Below, one piece after another: positions 7,618 to 15,297 of a stretch of DNA of 15,771 nt (position 1 is the stretch's first letter; each line of letters starts with the position of its first letter). Position numbers and translations under genes: made by a program. The notes beneath the pieces were generated by a model, which worked only from the letters and a program-made list of their open reading frames with translations, did no database searches and was not told the origin of the DNA. This DNA is from Nitriliruptoraceae bacterium (GTDB lineage: Bacteria; Actinomycetota; Nitriliruptoria; Nitriliruptorales; Nitriliruptoraceae), in the NCBI GenBank assembly GCA_007123425.1, contig SKLC01000184.1, forward strand, positions 1-15,771. The letters run 5' to 3'.

Positions 7618-8595
7618 ATGACCCGAGAGGCATACGGAACCTCACATCGGCCCACCTGGGCCGTGGTCGTCCCGGCGTTCAACGAGGCGGCGCGGATCGG
7701 CGACGCCCTCGCATCGCTCGCCGCCCAGTCCGAGCCGGCCGAGGAGATCGTCGTGGTCGACGACGGCTCGGAGGACGACCTCGAGGGCGCGGTCGCGGAT
7801 GATCTCGGCATGGTCGAGCTCGTGCGGCAGCCCAACCGGGGCCTCGCGGCAGCACGCAACACCGGGACCGCGCAGGTGAGCAGCGACTGGGTGCTCTACC
7901 TCGATGCCGACGACCACCTCGATCCGCAGGCACTCGAGGCACTGCGCGACGCGGCGGTGCGCGATCCTGGTCTCGACCTCCTCGAGCTCGACGCTCTCGG
8001 CTACGACGAGAGCACCGGCGAGGTGCTGTACCGGCACCGCGAGCGGCAGCCGTTCGACCGCGAGGACCAGCGTGCGGCGATCGTGCAGCGGAACCTGCTG
8101 CTCACGGGCGTCTCGGTACGTCGGGAACGCATGAACGAGATCGGCGGCTTCGACGAGGGGATGCGCTTCTGCGAGGACTACGAATGTTGGATGCGCCTCA
8201 TCCTCGCTGGCTCACGGGCCGGCTCTGTCGACGGCTGCTTCCTCCACCGACGTCATCACGGCGCCAACATGTCGTCGAAGCGGCCGGAGATGATCTCCTG
8301 GCGGATGGAGGTCATCCGCCGTGCCCTGGCGCGCGACGACCTCGACGAACGGGAACGACGCCTGGCGATGCAGAGCCTCCAACGCAATGCCCATCTGCTC
8401 CACATGCTGCAGGCGCGCGCCCGCATCCACATGTGGGCCGATGAGCTCCAATCGGAGCTCACCGATCGGCGTGGGACGATGACGCTGCTTCGGCAGCGGG
8501 GACCCTCCGCGCGGCAGCGCGTCCTGCTCAGCATGGGCATGGTCTCCCCGAGGCTGACGGGGCGTGTCGCCAACCGGTTCCGAGTCGCGCCATGA
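7618..8595 (+). CDS. GT2-family glycosyltransferase
   Basis: A 325-residue GT-A fold glycosyltransferase of family 2. Visible marks are VVVPAFNEA at about 16-24, VVVDDGS at 45-51, RGLAAARNTG near 74-83, the metal-binding DADD at 96-99, and the acceptor-side GGFDEG at 176-181 followed by the catalytic-type ED at 186-187. No transmembrane segment is seen; a basic C-terminal region of about 100 residues may contact the membrane. ATG at 7618 is chosen because GGGGAG lies eight bases upstream and the GT2 fold begins soon after; an in-frame start at 7546 would run back into the ABC gene. The stop overlaps the start of the next glycosyltransferase gene (ATGA), so the two are translationally coupled. 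Donor and acceptor sugars are unknown. Confidence 0.9.
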   Translation: MTREAYGTSHRPTWAVVVPAFNEAARIGDALASLAAQSEPAEEIVVVDDGSEDDLEGAVADDLGMVELVRQPNRGLAAARNTGTAQVSSDWVLYLDADDHLDPQALEALRDAAVRDPGLDLLELDALGYDESTGEVLYRHRERQPFDREDQRAAIVQRNLLLTGVSVRRERMNEIGGFDEGMRFCEDYECWMRLILAGSRAGSVDGCFLHRRHHGANMSSKRPEMISWRMEVIRRALARDDLDERERRLAMQSLQRNAHLLHMLQARARIHMWADELQSELTDRRGTMTLLRQRGPSARQRVLLSMGMVSPRLTGRVANRFRVAP

Positions 8596-9776
8596 GCGCC
8601 ACGGCCTCGGCAGCGTCAGCGACCCTGCATGAGCTACGCGAACGATTGCGCGCCCAGCCGAGCCTGCACAGGCTGGCCCGCCGCGGGGCCTGGCAGCTGG
8701 CCTGTGTGCGCGGCACCTACCGGCGACCGCGGCCGCCGGGGGACTCCTTGCGCATTCTCGTGCACGTGCCCTTCTACGTGCCCGACCGGATCGGCGGCGC
8801 CGAGCAGTCCCTGCGGGCCGTCATCGCTCATCTGACCTCGCACGGACACCGCTGCGTCGTGCTCGACGAGAGCGGCAGCGATCGAGTCGTCGATGGGGTG
8901 CCTGTCCGCGCATGCCACCGATCCGGCGGGATCCAGGCGGCCTACCGCGACTGCGACGTGGTGCTCACCCAGCATCGTCCCACCGCCAGGAAGGCGCTTC
9001 GCCTGGCACGAGCGGCCGGGCGTCCCGTCGTGTACTTCGTACGTGAGGCCGGGATGCTGCCGGAGGTGGGCATGCCCGACCTCGTCGTGTTCAACAGCGA
9101 GCACATCCGCGAGCGGGAGGCCGACCGCGTCCGGGCCGCGGCGGTGGTGCCGCCGTCCGTGGATCCGGATCGCTTCCGCACCACGCCGGGCGAGACGGTG
9201 ACCCTGATCAACCTCAGCGAGGACAAGGGCGCTCCGCTCCTGTTCCGCCTCGCCCGTGAGCTGCCCGACACGCAGTTCCTCGGTGTTCGAGGCACCTGGG
9301 GGCAGCAGCTGGTGCCACCGCCTGGACTCGCGAACCTGACCATCGCCGAGCCGGTCGACGACGTTCGCGACATCTACTCCCGTACACGGGTGCTGCTGAT
9401 GCCCTCGCGCCGCGAGTCGTTCGGTCGCGTCGCGCTCGAGGCTGCCAGCTCGGGCATCCCCACCGTCGCGCACCCGACCGCCGGGCTCGTCGAGTCGTTG
9501 GGCCCGGCCGGCATCTTCGTGCACCGCGAGGACCACGACGGCTGGTACCGCGCACTCGGCGACCTTCGGGATCCGGACCGGTACCGCGCCGCCTCCGCGG
9601 CGGCGCGATCCCGGTCCGAGCACTACCGGCCCGGACCACACCTGGTCGAGCTGGAGCGTCGGCTGCGGGGGCTCGCGGGTGGGACGACAACGCGGGGGGC
9701 CGTGGCCGCAACGGTGTCGGGTGACGGGTCGTGTCCCCCGCCGGTCAGTCATCACCCGTGGCCCGAGGCGGGCTGA
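8592..9776 (+). CDS. GT4-family glycosyltransferase
   Basis: A 394-residue GT-B glycosyltransferase. After a basic N-region of about 50 residues, the acceptor domain begins with ILVHVPFYVPDRIGGAEQSL (55-74), where the GGAE loop is typical of family 4. The donor domain has a VPPSVDPDRF block near 186-195 and RESFGRVALEA at 274-284, giving the EX7E pair E275 and E283. The start ATG overlaps the previous stop codon as ATGA. The last 35 or so residues are Gly/Thr/Pro-rich and look disordered. The stop is 16 bases before the first acyltransferase gene. It is expected to add a sugar to the lipid-linked repeat unit at the cytoplasmic face. It is not closely similar to the other GT4 enzyme in this locus and probably makes a different linkage. 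Confidence 0.88.
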   Translation: MSATASAASATLHELRERLRAQPSLHRLARRGAWQLACVRGTYRRPRPPGDSLRILVHVPFYVPDRIGGAEQSLRAVIAHLTSHGHRCVVLDESGSDRVVDGVPVRACHRSGGIQAAYRDCDVVLTQHRPTARKALRLARAAGRPVVYFVREAGMLPEVGMPDLVVFNSEHIREREADRVRAAAVVPPSVDPDRFRTTPGETVTLINLSEDKGAPLLFRLARELPDTQFLGVRGTWGQQLVPPPGLANLTIAEPVDDVRDIYSRTRVLLMPSRRESFGRVALEAASSGIPTVAHPTAGLVESLGPAGIFVHREDHDGWYRALGDLRDPDRYRAASAAARSRSEHYRPGPHLVELERRLRGLAGGTTTRGAVAATVSGDGSCPPPVSHHPWPEAG

Positions 9777-9792
9777 CCACCAAGGGAGCAGC

Positions 9793-10842
9793 ATGGCACA
9801 CCTCGAGGTCACCGACCGGCTCGGCGAGCTCGCGCCTGCGTGGGACGCGCTCGTCGCCGCCGCCGACCCGCCGAACGCGATGTGGCGGTCGTGGGCGCTC
9901 GTGGCACGCGAGGAACCCGACCTGCGCTACCTCCTCGTCGTCGACGAGGGTCGACTGCTCGGCGGCCTGACGGTCACGGTCCGCGCGACACGCCGCTTCG
10001 CCATCCCCGTCGTGACGCTGCCCGCAGCCGCGGCGAGCCACGCCGACCTGCTGGCGGTCCCCGGCAAGGAGCAGGAGGTCGCCGACCACGTCGCCGGGTG
10101 GTTCCGCTCGCACCGCAACGCCATCATCGATCTCTGGGGCCTTGTTCCCTCGGGTCGACTGCCCGGGGTCGTCGGCGCGACCCCGACGCTCTCGCAGGTG
10201 GGCCACTCGCCCTACGTTTCGCTCCCCGACGACTTCGAGCACTACCTCGCGACCAGGTCGGCGAACTTCCGCTCCAACCTGCGCCGGAACCGGCGTCGCC
10301 TCCAGCAGGCCGGCTTCCGCCACCGCGTGCTCCATGCGGACGAGACCGACCGGGCGCTGAGCGAGCTCCACCGGCTCCACGCCCAGCGCCACGGAGAGCG
10401 CTCCACCTTCCTGCCGAGGTTCGAGGCCTTCTCCCGGGTTGCCCGCGCCGGCGTCGCCGTCGGCGAGCTCACGTTCCACGCGCTCGAGCGCGATGCGGAC
10501 ATCATCGCCATCGATGCGGTGTTCGAGGTCGCCGGGCGGGCCGACTACTACCAGGGCGGCAGAGACACCGTGACGCGCGAGCACCAGGGGGCGGGCCTGG
10601 TGCTGCTCGCGGAGATCGTCGCGACCGGCAGCCAGCGCGGACTACGGGAGCTCGATCTCCAGCCGCAGGCGGATGCCTACAAGCTCGGATTCACGGAGCA
10701 GCTCCGCCCCGTGAGCCGGCTGCACGCAACCCGCGGCTGGGCTCCCGTATGGGTGCCTCGTGTCCGACGCATCGGACGCGCGCTGCGACCACGCGTGGCG
10801 CTCACAGGCGAACACCGACACGGGGGACGCGATGAGGATTGA
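9793..10842 (+). CDS. FemAB/CelD-like GNAT acyltransferase, paralog 1
   Basis: A 349-residue protein of the GNAT superfamily, BioF2/CelD-BcsL type (Acetyltransf_6), with the double-GNAT layout also seen in FemAB enzymes. The second domain shows the family pattern: a basic stretch FRSNLRRNRRRLQQAGFRHR at 159-178, then DIIAIDAVFEV (236-246), YYQGGRD (252-258), GAGLVLLAEI (266-275) and a C-terminal ELDLQ...AYKLGF block (286-300). There is no signal peptide or membrane segment, so it acts in the cytoplasm. ATG at 9793 is preceded by AAGGGAG; a longer frame from 9679 lies in the previous gene. It is the first of three tandem paralogs and overlaps the next by 11 bases. Likely role: acyl or aminoacyl transfer to an amino or hydroxyl group of a sugar or lipid-linked precursor. 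The substrate is unknown. Confidence 0.82.
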   Translation: MAHLEVTDRLGELAPAWDALVAAADPPNAMWRSWALVAREEPDLRYLLVVDEGRLLGGLTVTVRATRRFAIPVVTLPAAAASHADLLAVPGKEQEVADHVAGWFRSHRNAIIDLWGLVPSGRLPGVVGATPTLSQVGHSPYVSLPDDFEHYLATRSANFRSNLRRNRRRLQQAGFRHRVLHADETDRALSELHRLHAQRHGERSTFLPRFEAFSRVARAGVAVGELTFHALERDADIIAIDAVFEVAGRADYYQGGRDTVTREHQGAGLVLLAEIVATGSQRGLRELDLQPQADAYKLGFTEQLRPVSRLHATRGWAPVWVPRVRRIGRALRPRVALTGEHRHGGRDED

Positions 10843-11968
10843 CGCCCGCGAGGATCAGACGGCGGCGCGCGTCGTGGGCCAGGCCGGAGCACGCGTCGGC
10901 GGCGCTCCGACCCGCTCCATCGTGCGGCTGGAGGTCACCGACCGCCTACGCGAGTGGGCGCCCCAGTGGGATGCGCTCGTGGCTCAAGGTGATCCGCCGA
11001 CACCGCTGTGGCGCTCCTGGGCGTTGGAGGCCCGCGATTCCTCGTTCCTTCGCTACCTGTTGGTCCGCCGCGGCGAGACGCTCCTCGGCGGGCTCGTTGT
11101 GGATCTGCGAACGAGCACCGGGCTCAGAACCCCGGTCGTGCGGTTTCCCCAGGAGTGCGCGACCTCACTCGACCTCCTCTCCACACCCGGTCACGAGGAG
11201 GTCGTTGCCGCGCTGGTCGCCGAATGGTTCGCCAGCCACCGCAACCTCGTCGTCGACCTCTTCGACCTCCGACCCGCAAGCCGGCTCCCGCACGTCGTGC
11301 AAGGGAACGTGACCATCACCGCGATCGGCGACGCCCCGTATGTCCAGCTTCCGGGCGACTTCGGCTCCTACTTGGCTGGGCGTTCACGCAACTTCCGTTC
11401 GGGCCTGAAGCGTGATCGACGGCGCCTCGAGGAGGCGGGGTACCGGCACCGCGTCTTGGCACCCGATGAGAACGGTGTCGGGCTCACTGCGCTGTACCGG
11501 CTCCATCGGATGCGTCACGGCGACGACTCGGACTTCCTGCCGTGGTTCGACACCTTCGCACGGATCGCCTATGCGGGAGCGGCGGCCGGCGAGTTTCGAT
11601 TCGACGTGCTGGCTCGAGATGACGAGATCATCGCCATCGAAGCCATGTTCCAGGTCGGTCCGTACATCAACGACTTCCAGGGCGGCCGCGATGTCGCACG
11701 CGACGCCGCCCGCGGAGCCGGCACCGTGTTGGTGGCTGCGATCATTGAGGACGCCTGCACCCGCGATGTGGCGGAACTCGACCTCCATTACGGCTTCGTG
11801 TCCTGGAAGCGACGCTTCACGGACACGGTTCGTCCGGTCGTGCGCCTCCATTCGACCCGCGGCTGGGCGCCCGTGTGGATCCCACGAGCGAAGCGGCTCG
11901 CGGCGGGCCTGCGCAGTGCCACGCCTGGGCGGTCCGGCACCGCGCACAAGGCGGCAGGCGATGCTTGA
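10832..11968 (+). CDS. FemAB/CelD-like GNAT acyltransferase, paralog 2
   Basis: A 378-residue paralog of the preceding gene. The first 30 residues are an extra N-terminal piece; from LEVTDRLREWAPQWDAL (33-49) it follows paralog 1 closely, including RSWAL, FRSGLKRDRRRLEEAGYRHR, EIIAIEAMFQV, DFQGGRD, GAGTVLVAAI and the C-terminal STRGWAPVWIPR. In the FQGGRD block Phe replaces the Tyr of paralog 1. ATG at 10832 is favoured by GGGGGA four bases upstream and overlaps the previous stop by 11 bases; a GTG at 10922 would trim the extension to match paralog 1 but has no ribosome binding site. The overlapping starts suggest translational coupling and similar expression of all three enzymes. Its substrate is unknown and may differ from those of its sisters. 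Confidence 0.82.
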   Translation: MRIDAREDQTAARVVGQAGARVGGAPTRSIVRLEVTDRLREWAPQWDALVAQGDPPTPLWRSWALEARDSSFLRYLLVRRGETLLGGLVVDLRTSTGLRTPVVRFPQECATSLDLLSTPGHEEVVAALVAEWFASHRNLVVDLFDLRPASRLPHVVQGNVTITAIGDAPYVQLPGDFGSYLAGRSRNFRSGLKRDRRRLEEAGYRHRVLAPDENGVGLTALYRLHRMRHGDDSDFLPWFDTFARIAYAGAAAGEFRFDVLARDDEIIAIEAMFQVGPYINDFQGGRDVARDAARGAGTVLVAAIIEDACTRDVAELDLHYGFVSWKRRFTDTVRPVVRLHSTRGWAPVWIPRAKRLAAGLRSATPGRSGTAHKAAGDA

Positions 11969-12995
11969 GGTCAGCCTGGTGAGGGCGCGCGAGTTCGGCT
12001 CCCTCGCTTCGAGGTGGGACGCGATCGTCGAGCGTCAACCTGCCCCTCGTTCACCGTTCCTGCGTTCATGGTGGCTGGAAGCTGTCGCCAGCGCCGACGA
12101 CCACGCGGTCCTGGTGCTCGACGACGGCGAGGTACTCGGAGGGATCCCGCTTCAGCTGGGACGGCGACGTGGCATCCCGTACTTCCGCCTCGCCGGGGCC
12201 GACTTCCGTCCCGTGCACGTGGATGTCGTTGCCCGCTCTGGGCACCGGGACACGGTCGAGGCGACCCTGCGCTCGTGGTTTCGTGCACAGCGCCATGGGA
12301 TCGTCGCCTTCGACGGTCTCCGTGAACACTCGCGGCTGCAGACCGCACTCCCCCCTCGTATGCATGGACACGAACTGCCGGGGAACCCCTATGTTCACGT
12401 CCCCTCCGACCTCGACGAGTTGCTGCAGCGGCGGAGCCGAGGTTTTCGTCGCGACCTGTATCGCCCCACTCGTCGGCTCGATGACGCTGGCTATCACTAT
12501 CGCCAGCTACGTCCGGACGAGACCGAGCAAGGGCTCGCGGCCCTGAGGCGACTCCACGTCGCCCAGCATCAGCAGCGATCCACCTTTCGAAGGAACCTCG
12601 ATCCGTTCTGTGCTGCTGCGCGAGTGGGCATCAAACGTGGAGAGTTCGCTCTACACGTCGTTGCGAAGCGTGATCACATCATCGCCGTCGACGCCGTCTT
12701 CGAGGTCGGGGACCACGTCTTGGATTACCAGTCGGGACGCGACGACAGCGACCCGGCATTCCGTGGCGCAGGGAACGTGCTACTCGGCGGGATGATCGAA
12801 ACATATGCGCGACGTGGTGATGTCCGCTGGGTCGATCTCGGTCGCCACACCGCTGCGTACAAGATGCGGTGGGCTGACGGGGTGTGGCCGCTGGGCGTGC
12901 TCGAAGGCTCCTGGGGCTGGGGGCCGCAGGCGCTCGAGCAGGCCAAGCACATCCGAGGGCGGGCGCGGCGCCTTGCGCACCGCACGACCGCATGA
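11961..12995 (+). CDS. FemAB/CelD-like GNAT acyltransferase, paralog 3 (diverged)
   Basis: A 344-residue GNAT of the same family, more diverged than the other two. Conserved blocks include FLRSWWLEA (33-41), LGGIPLQL (59-66), GFRRDLYRPTRRLDDAGY (161-178), DHIIAVDAVFEVG (238-250), DYQSGRD (255-261), GAGNVLLGGMIE (269-280) and VDLGRHTAAYKMRW (291-304), the last being the classic C-terminal signature of this family. The aromatic-rich ending (SWGWGP) differs from the STRGWAP of paralog 2. The start ATG at 11961 overlaps the previous stop by eight bases, with AGG just upstream. A longer open frame from 11412 runs across the second paralog in another frame and is not real. Codons here use T in third position somewhat more freely than in the sisters, which may point to a separate history, though I did not count them. 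Confidence 0.82.
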   Translation: MLEVSLVRAREFGSLASRWDAIVERQPAPRSPFLRSWWLEAVASADDHAVLVLDDGEVLGGIPLQLGRRRGIPYFRLAGADFRPVHVDVVARSGHRDTVEATLRSWFRAQRHGIVAFDGLREHSRLQTALPPRMHGHELPGNPYVHVPSDLDELLQRRSRGFRRDLYRPTRRLDDAGYHYRQLRPDETEQGLAALRRLHVAQHQQRSTFRRNLDPFCAAARVGIKRGEFALHVVAKRDHIIAVDAVFEVGDHVLDYQSGRDDSDPAFRGAGNVLLGGMIETYARRGDVRWVDLGRHTAAYKMRWADGVWPLGVLEGSWGWGPQALEQAKHIRGRARRLAHRTTA

Positions 12996-13024
12996 GAGAG
13001 CCAGGCTCCCCGAAGGAGACCGAG

Positions 13025-14134
13025 ATGGATGTCCGACGACTGGCCGAACCGGCACTTCGCATGTTGTTCGATCTCTATCGCTCGATGCGACCACGCCTGG
13101 CAGCAACCAAGGACGCGTTGCGCCGTCGAGCACGCTCCAACGATCTCCTCCGGCGTGTCTACTACGACCCGCACGAGCGCGACGTCTACGCCGTGCGCAA
13201 CGAGCGCCTCTTCTCCGACGCCTGGCATCAGGAACGGATGCTCGCCGATGCCGTGCGCGTCGACGCCTACGAGCGTGCGCTGAGCGTTGCGCTCCGACCG
13301 GGGGCAGTGGTCGCTGACATCGGCACGGGCTGCGGCATCCTCGCGCTGCTGGCAGCTCGACACGGCGCCGGGACCGTCCACGCAGTCGATCACGCTGCCG
13401 TCATCGAGTGGGCCCGTCAGGTCGCTGACGCCCGGGGCGAGGACCGAATCCGGTTCCACCGGACCCACAGCCGCGACTTCGACCCGGGCCATCGCGTCGA
13501 CGTGCTCGTGCACGAGCAGATCGGTGACTGGCTCTTCGACGAGCGAATGCTCGACACCCTCCTCGATCTTCGCGACCGCATCCTCCAGCCGGAGGGTCGA
13601 ATCCTTCCCGGCGCCTTCGATCTGCACATCGAGCCTGTCCAGCTCGTGGACGAGCAGTCGGTGCCCTTCCTGCACCAGATCGAGGCGGCCGGTATCGACT
13701 TCAGCGTCCTCCGCGACGTGAGCGACGACGCGGTGCGCACGTTGCGACTCGTGGTCCCTCCCGCCGATGTCGCCATGGCGCTGTCCTCACCGCGCCCCCT
13801 GCTTCACGTCGATCTCCACGAGCTCAGCGAAGCCAGGCTGCCGACCCGGCTCACGGCGACGCGCACGGTCGAACGAGTCGGGCGCTTCGATGGGTTCTGC
13901 GTGTCGTTCGTGGCCCACCTGACCCCCGAGATCCGCATCGACACCTCCCCGTTCGCCCCAGCCTCGCAACGCCCATGGCACTGGGCGAACGGGTTCCTCC
14001 GGGTCGAGACCCGCGACGTACGGCCCGGCGATCGAATCGAGCTCGAGCTCAATGCGCTGGACCTCGCGCGGCCCGAGACATGGACGTGGAACGCCAACGT
14101 CGTCGAGCAGACGGCCACCCAGCGCGCCGGGTGA
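13025..14134 (+). CDS. PRMT-like class I SAM-dependent methyltransferase
   Basis: A 369-residue protein that matches the protein arginine methyltransferase architecture motif by motif. MLADAVRVDAYERAL (72-86) corresponds to the MLxDxxRxxxY helix before the SAM site. The SAM-binding motif I is VADIGTGCGILALLAA (96-111). The double-E loop is HEQIGDWLFDERM (163-175), with glutamates 164 and 173 at the nine-residue spacing of PRMT1 SEWMGYCLFYESM. A beta-barrel-like C-terminal half contains DTSPFAPASQRPWHW (306-320), resembling the PRMT THW loop with the Thr changed to Trp but His and Trp kept, followed by a PGDRIEL strand. Perfect spacing of AAGGAG six bases before the ATG at 13025 fixes the start; an in-frame ATG at 12992 overlapping the previous stop is the alternative. 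Catalytic activity is plausible. The substrate, protein arginine or something else, is unknown. Confidence 0.8.
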   Translation: MDVRRLAEPALRMLFDLYRSMRPRLAATKDALRRRARSNDLLRRVYYDPHERDVYAVRNERLFSDAWHQERMLADAVRVDAYERALSVALRPGAVVADIGTGCGILALLAARHGAGTVHAVDHAAVIEWARQVADARGEDRIRFHRTHSRDFDPGHRVDVLVHEQIGDWLFDERMLDTLLDLRDRILQPEGRILPGAFDLHIEPVQLVDEQSVPFLHQIEAAGIDFSVLRDVSDDAVRTLRLVVPPADVAMALSSPRPLLHVDLHELSEARLPTRLTATRTVERVGRFDGFCVSFVAHLTPEIRIDTSPFAPASQRPWHWANGFLRVETRDVRPGDRIELELNALDLARPETWTWNANVVEQTATQRAG

Positions 14135-14159
14135 GGAGGACGACGACGAGGCTCGCCGG

Positions 14160-15017
14160 TCAGTGCTCCACCGGGAGAAACAGCTCTCGCCTCGACGTCA
14201 GCGGTCCCAGCACGCCAGGTCCCAGCGTCCCGTAGTCGGGCTCTCCCGTCACGTTCACCACCTGGGTGCGGTGTTCGCGGATGGCCGCCCACTTCGCGCC
14301 CCGGTAGGGGCCACAGCTCACACCGAGCGGGCGTGGCGTCAGCGCCTCCACCGGCTCGAGGGCGAAGCGGAGGGCTCGACGTAGCGGGCTGGGATGAGGC
14401 TCCCGGGTCCACGGGCCCTCGACCCATCCCCAGATCGGATATTCGAGCAACCGAACGTCCGGTCGGTCAGCCACTGCCATTCGCGCTGCGATGCTCAGCG
14501 CGCGGTGGTCGGGATGGGGATCGCGGATCCAGGTCACCAGCACCTCGCGGACGCCGCTCTCCCGCACGAGGTCGCGAATCTGGTCGGCGAGCGTGTCCAC
14601 GTGCTGGTGGAGCGTCCCAGAATGATGGCCGAGGAAGCGAACGCGCTCACGCACGACCCCGAGTCGAGCGGCGGCCTGCACCAGCTCATCAGCACGGAGC
14701 TCGGCCATCCGACCCGGGGGCAGCGCCGAGCGCGGATGCGAGCCACGACCGTCGCTCGCGCAGACGATCCAGACGTCGGCATGCGCTGCGCGCTTGCGTG
14801 CGATGGTCGCACCACATCCCAGCGACTCATCGTCGGGGTGCGGCGCGAGCACCAGGGAGTTCGTCGTCGTCAGCTGGGCGGTCGCGTCTCGGGATCGCGC
14901 CACCATCGCCGCCCGCCACGGGCGCAGCAGTGCCGGACGGACGCGACGTGAGACGCGGTTGGTCAGCGACCCCAGACTGCCGACTCCCGGCTCCGGACGC
15001 CCACCGCCGATCACCAC
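14160..15017 (-). CDS. PIG-L/LmbE family N-deacetylase
   Basis: A 285-residue member of the PIG-L (LmbE-like) family of zinc-dependent deacetylases that remove the acetyl group from N-acetylglucosamine in glycolipids and small thiols. The zinc motif is APHPDDES (58-65), a second conserved block RMAELRADE lies at 103-111, and the third zinc-histidine motif is HPDHRA at 168-173. No signal peptide is visible, so it should be cytoplasmic. GTG at 15017 is chosen because AAGGG stands seven bases upstream; ATG at 14906 would leave only about 20 residues before the first zinc motif, and a GTG at 15140 would add 41 residues of doubtful coding. The gene is convergent with the methyltransferase gene, with only 25 bases between the stops. 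In this locus it could deacetylate a sugar precursor that the GNAT enzymes then acylate, but related enzymes also act in mycothiol and natural-product pathways. Confidence 0.88.
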   Translation of the reverse strand: MVIGGGRPEPGVGSLGSLTNRVSRRVRPALLRPWRAAMVARSRDATAQLTTTNSLVLAPHPDDESLGCGATIARKRAAHADVWIVCASDGRGSHPRSALPPGRMAELRADELVQAAARLGVVRERVRFLGHHSGTLHQHVDTLADQIRDLVRESGVREVLVTWIRDPHPDHRALSIAARMAVADRPDVRLLEYPIWGWVEGPWTREPHPSPLRRALRFALEPVEALTPRPLGVSCGPYRGAKWAAIREHRTQVVNVTGEPDYGTLGPGVLGPLTSRRELFLPVEH

Positions 15018-15065
15018 ATCACTGCCCTTCGCCGGTCTCTGCACTTCTACCGGCGGCAGGGCCCG

Positions 15066-15084
15066 GGGTCGGGACGATCGACCC
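15066..15084. repeat. Inverted repeat GGGTCG/CGACCC
   Basis: Arms of six bases (15066-15071 and 15079-15084) surround a seven-base loop. It lies about 50 bases upstream of the deacetylase start, next to a second inverted repeat. It could be an operator or a leader hairpin; six-base arms in GC-rich DNA can be chance. Confidence 0.3.
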
Positions 15085-15088
15085 GAAA

Positions 15089-15106
15089 CGTGCGGAATGC
15101 CGCACG
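15089..15106. repeat. Perfect inverted repeat CGTGCGG-AATG-CCGCACG
   Basis: Two perfect seven-base arms (15089-15095 and 15100-15106) are separated by four bases. The compact form resembles a binding site for a dimeric helix-turn-helix regulator or a short RNA hairpin. It lies 72 bases upstream of the deacetylase start, a position fit for repression of that gene. Confidence 0.45.
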
Positions 15107-15148
15107 AGTTCCGCGTCGAAATACACAGCCGTGTGACCACGAGGCGCA

Positions 15149-15161
15149 GGTAACTTTCCGC
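15149..15161 (+). repeat. Direct-repeat motif GGTAACTTTCCGC, copy 1
   Basis: This 13-base motif recurs 136 bases downstream with a single T-to-C change. The pair lies in the intergenic region upstream of the rightward secreted-protein gene. Its GGTAAC core is loosely like an extracytoplasmic-function sigma -35 element, but no convincing -10 partner is seen at the usual distance here. Confidence 0.4.
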
Positions 15162-15166
15162 GCGGC

Positions 15167-15209
15167 GTCGGACCGGACCGTGTGGATCCGGCGTCTAGGC
15201 CGATCCGAC
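15167..15209. repeat. Imperfect inverted repeat, 10-bp arms
   Basis: Arms GTCGGACCGG (15167-15176) and CCGATCCGAC (15200-15209) pair at nine of ten positions across a 23-base loop. A transcript in either direction could fold here. It lies between the two copies of the 13-base direct repeat. It might be a terminator, a leader structure or a binding site; nothing decides between these. Confidence 0.35.
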
Positions 15210-15284
15210 CGGCCAACCCTCCTGACGAGGCCCTTCCGCGCTGAGGACGAGCGCTGTCAGCACTGCAAGACGGCTGGGGCGGTC

Positions 15285-15297
15285 GGTAACTCTCCGC
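15285..15297 (+). promoter_or_regulatory. Direct-repeat motif GGTAACTCTCCGC, copy 2, possible -35 region
   Basis: This is the second copy of the 13-base motif. If GGTAAC is a -35 element, CATACC at 15307-15312 would be a -10-like hexamer at a 16-base spacing, placing transcription start about 40 bases before the ATG at 15361. The match to consensus is weak, so this is a candidate promoter only. Confidence 0.3.

Noticed and set aside
9743..9778. Inverted repeat GGTCAG/CTGACC at the end of the second GT4 gene
   Set aside because: Six-base arms with a 24-base loop, overlapping coding sequence and followed 15 bases later by the next gene of the same operon, so a terminator is unlikely.
11412..11960. 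Upstream extension of the third GNAT gene
   Set aside because: This part lies in another frame of the second GNAT gene; homology to the paralogs begins only at the ATG at 11961.
14156..14174. Possible terminator hairpin (CCGGT/ACCGG) between the convergent methyltransferase and deacetylase genes
   Set aside because: Only five base pairs with a nine-base loop and no T-run on either side, and part of it lies in the deacetylase coding end.
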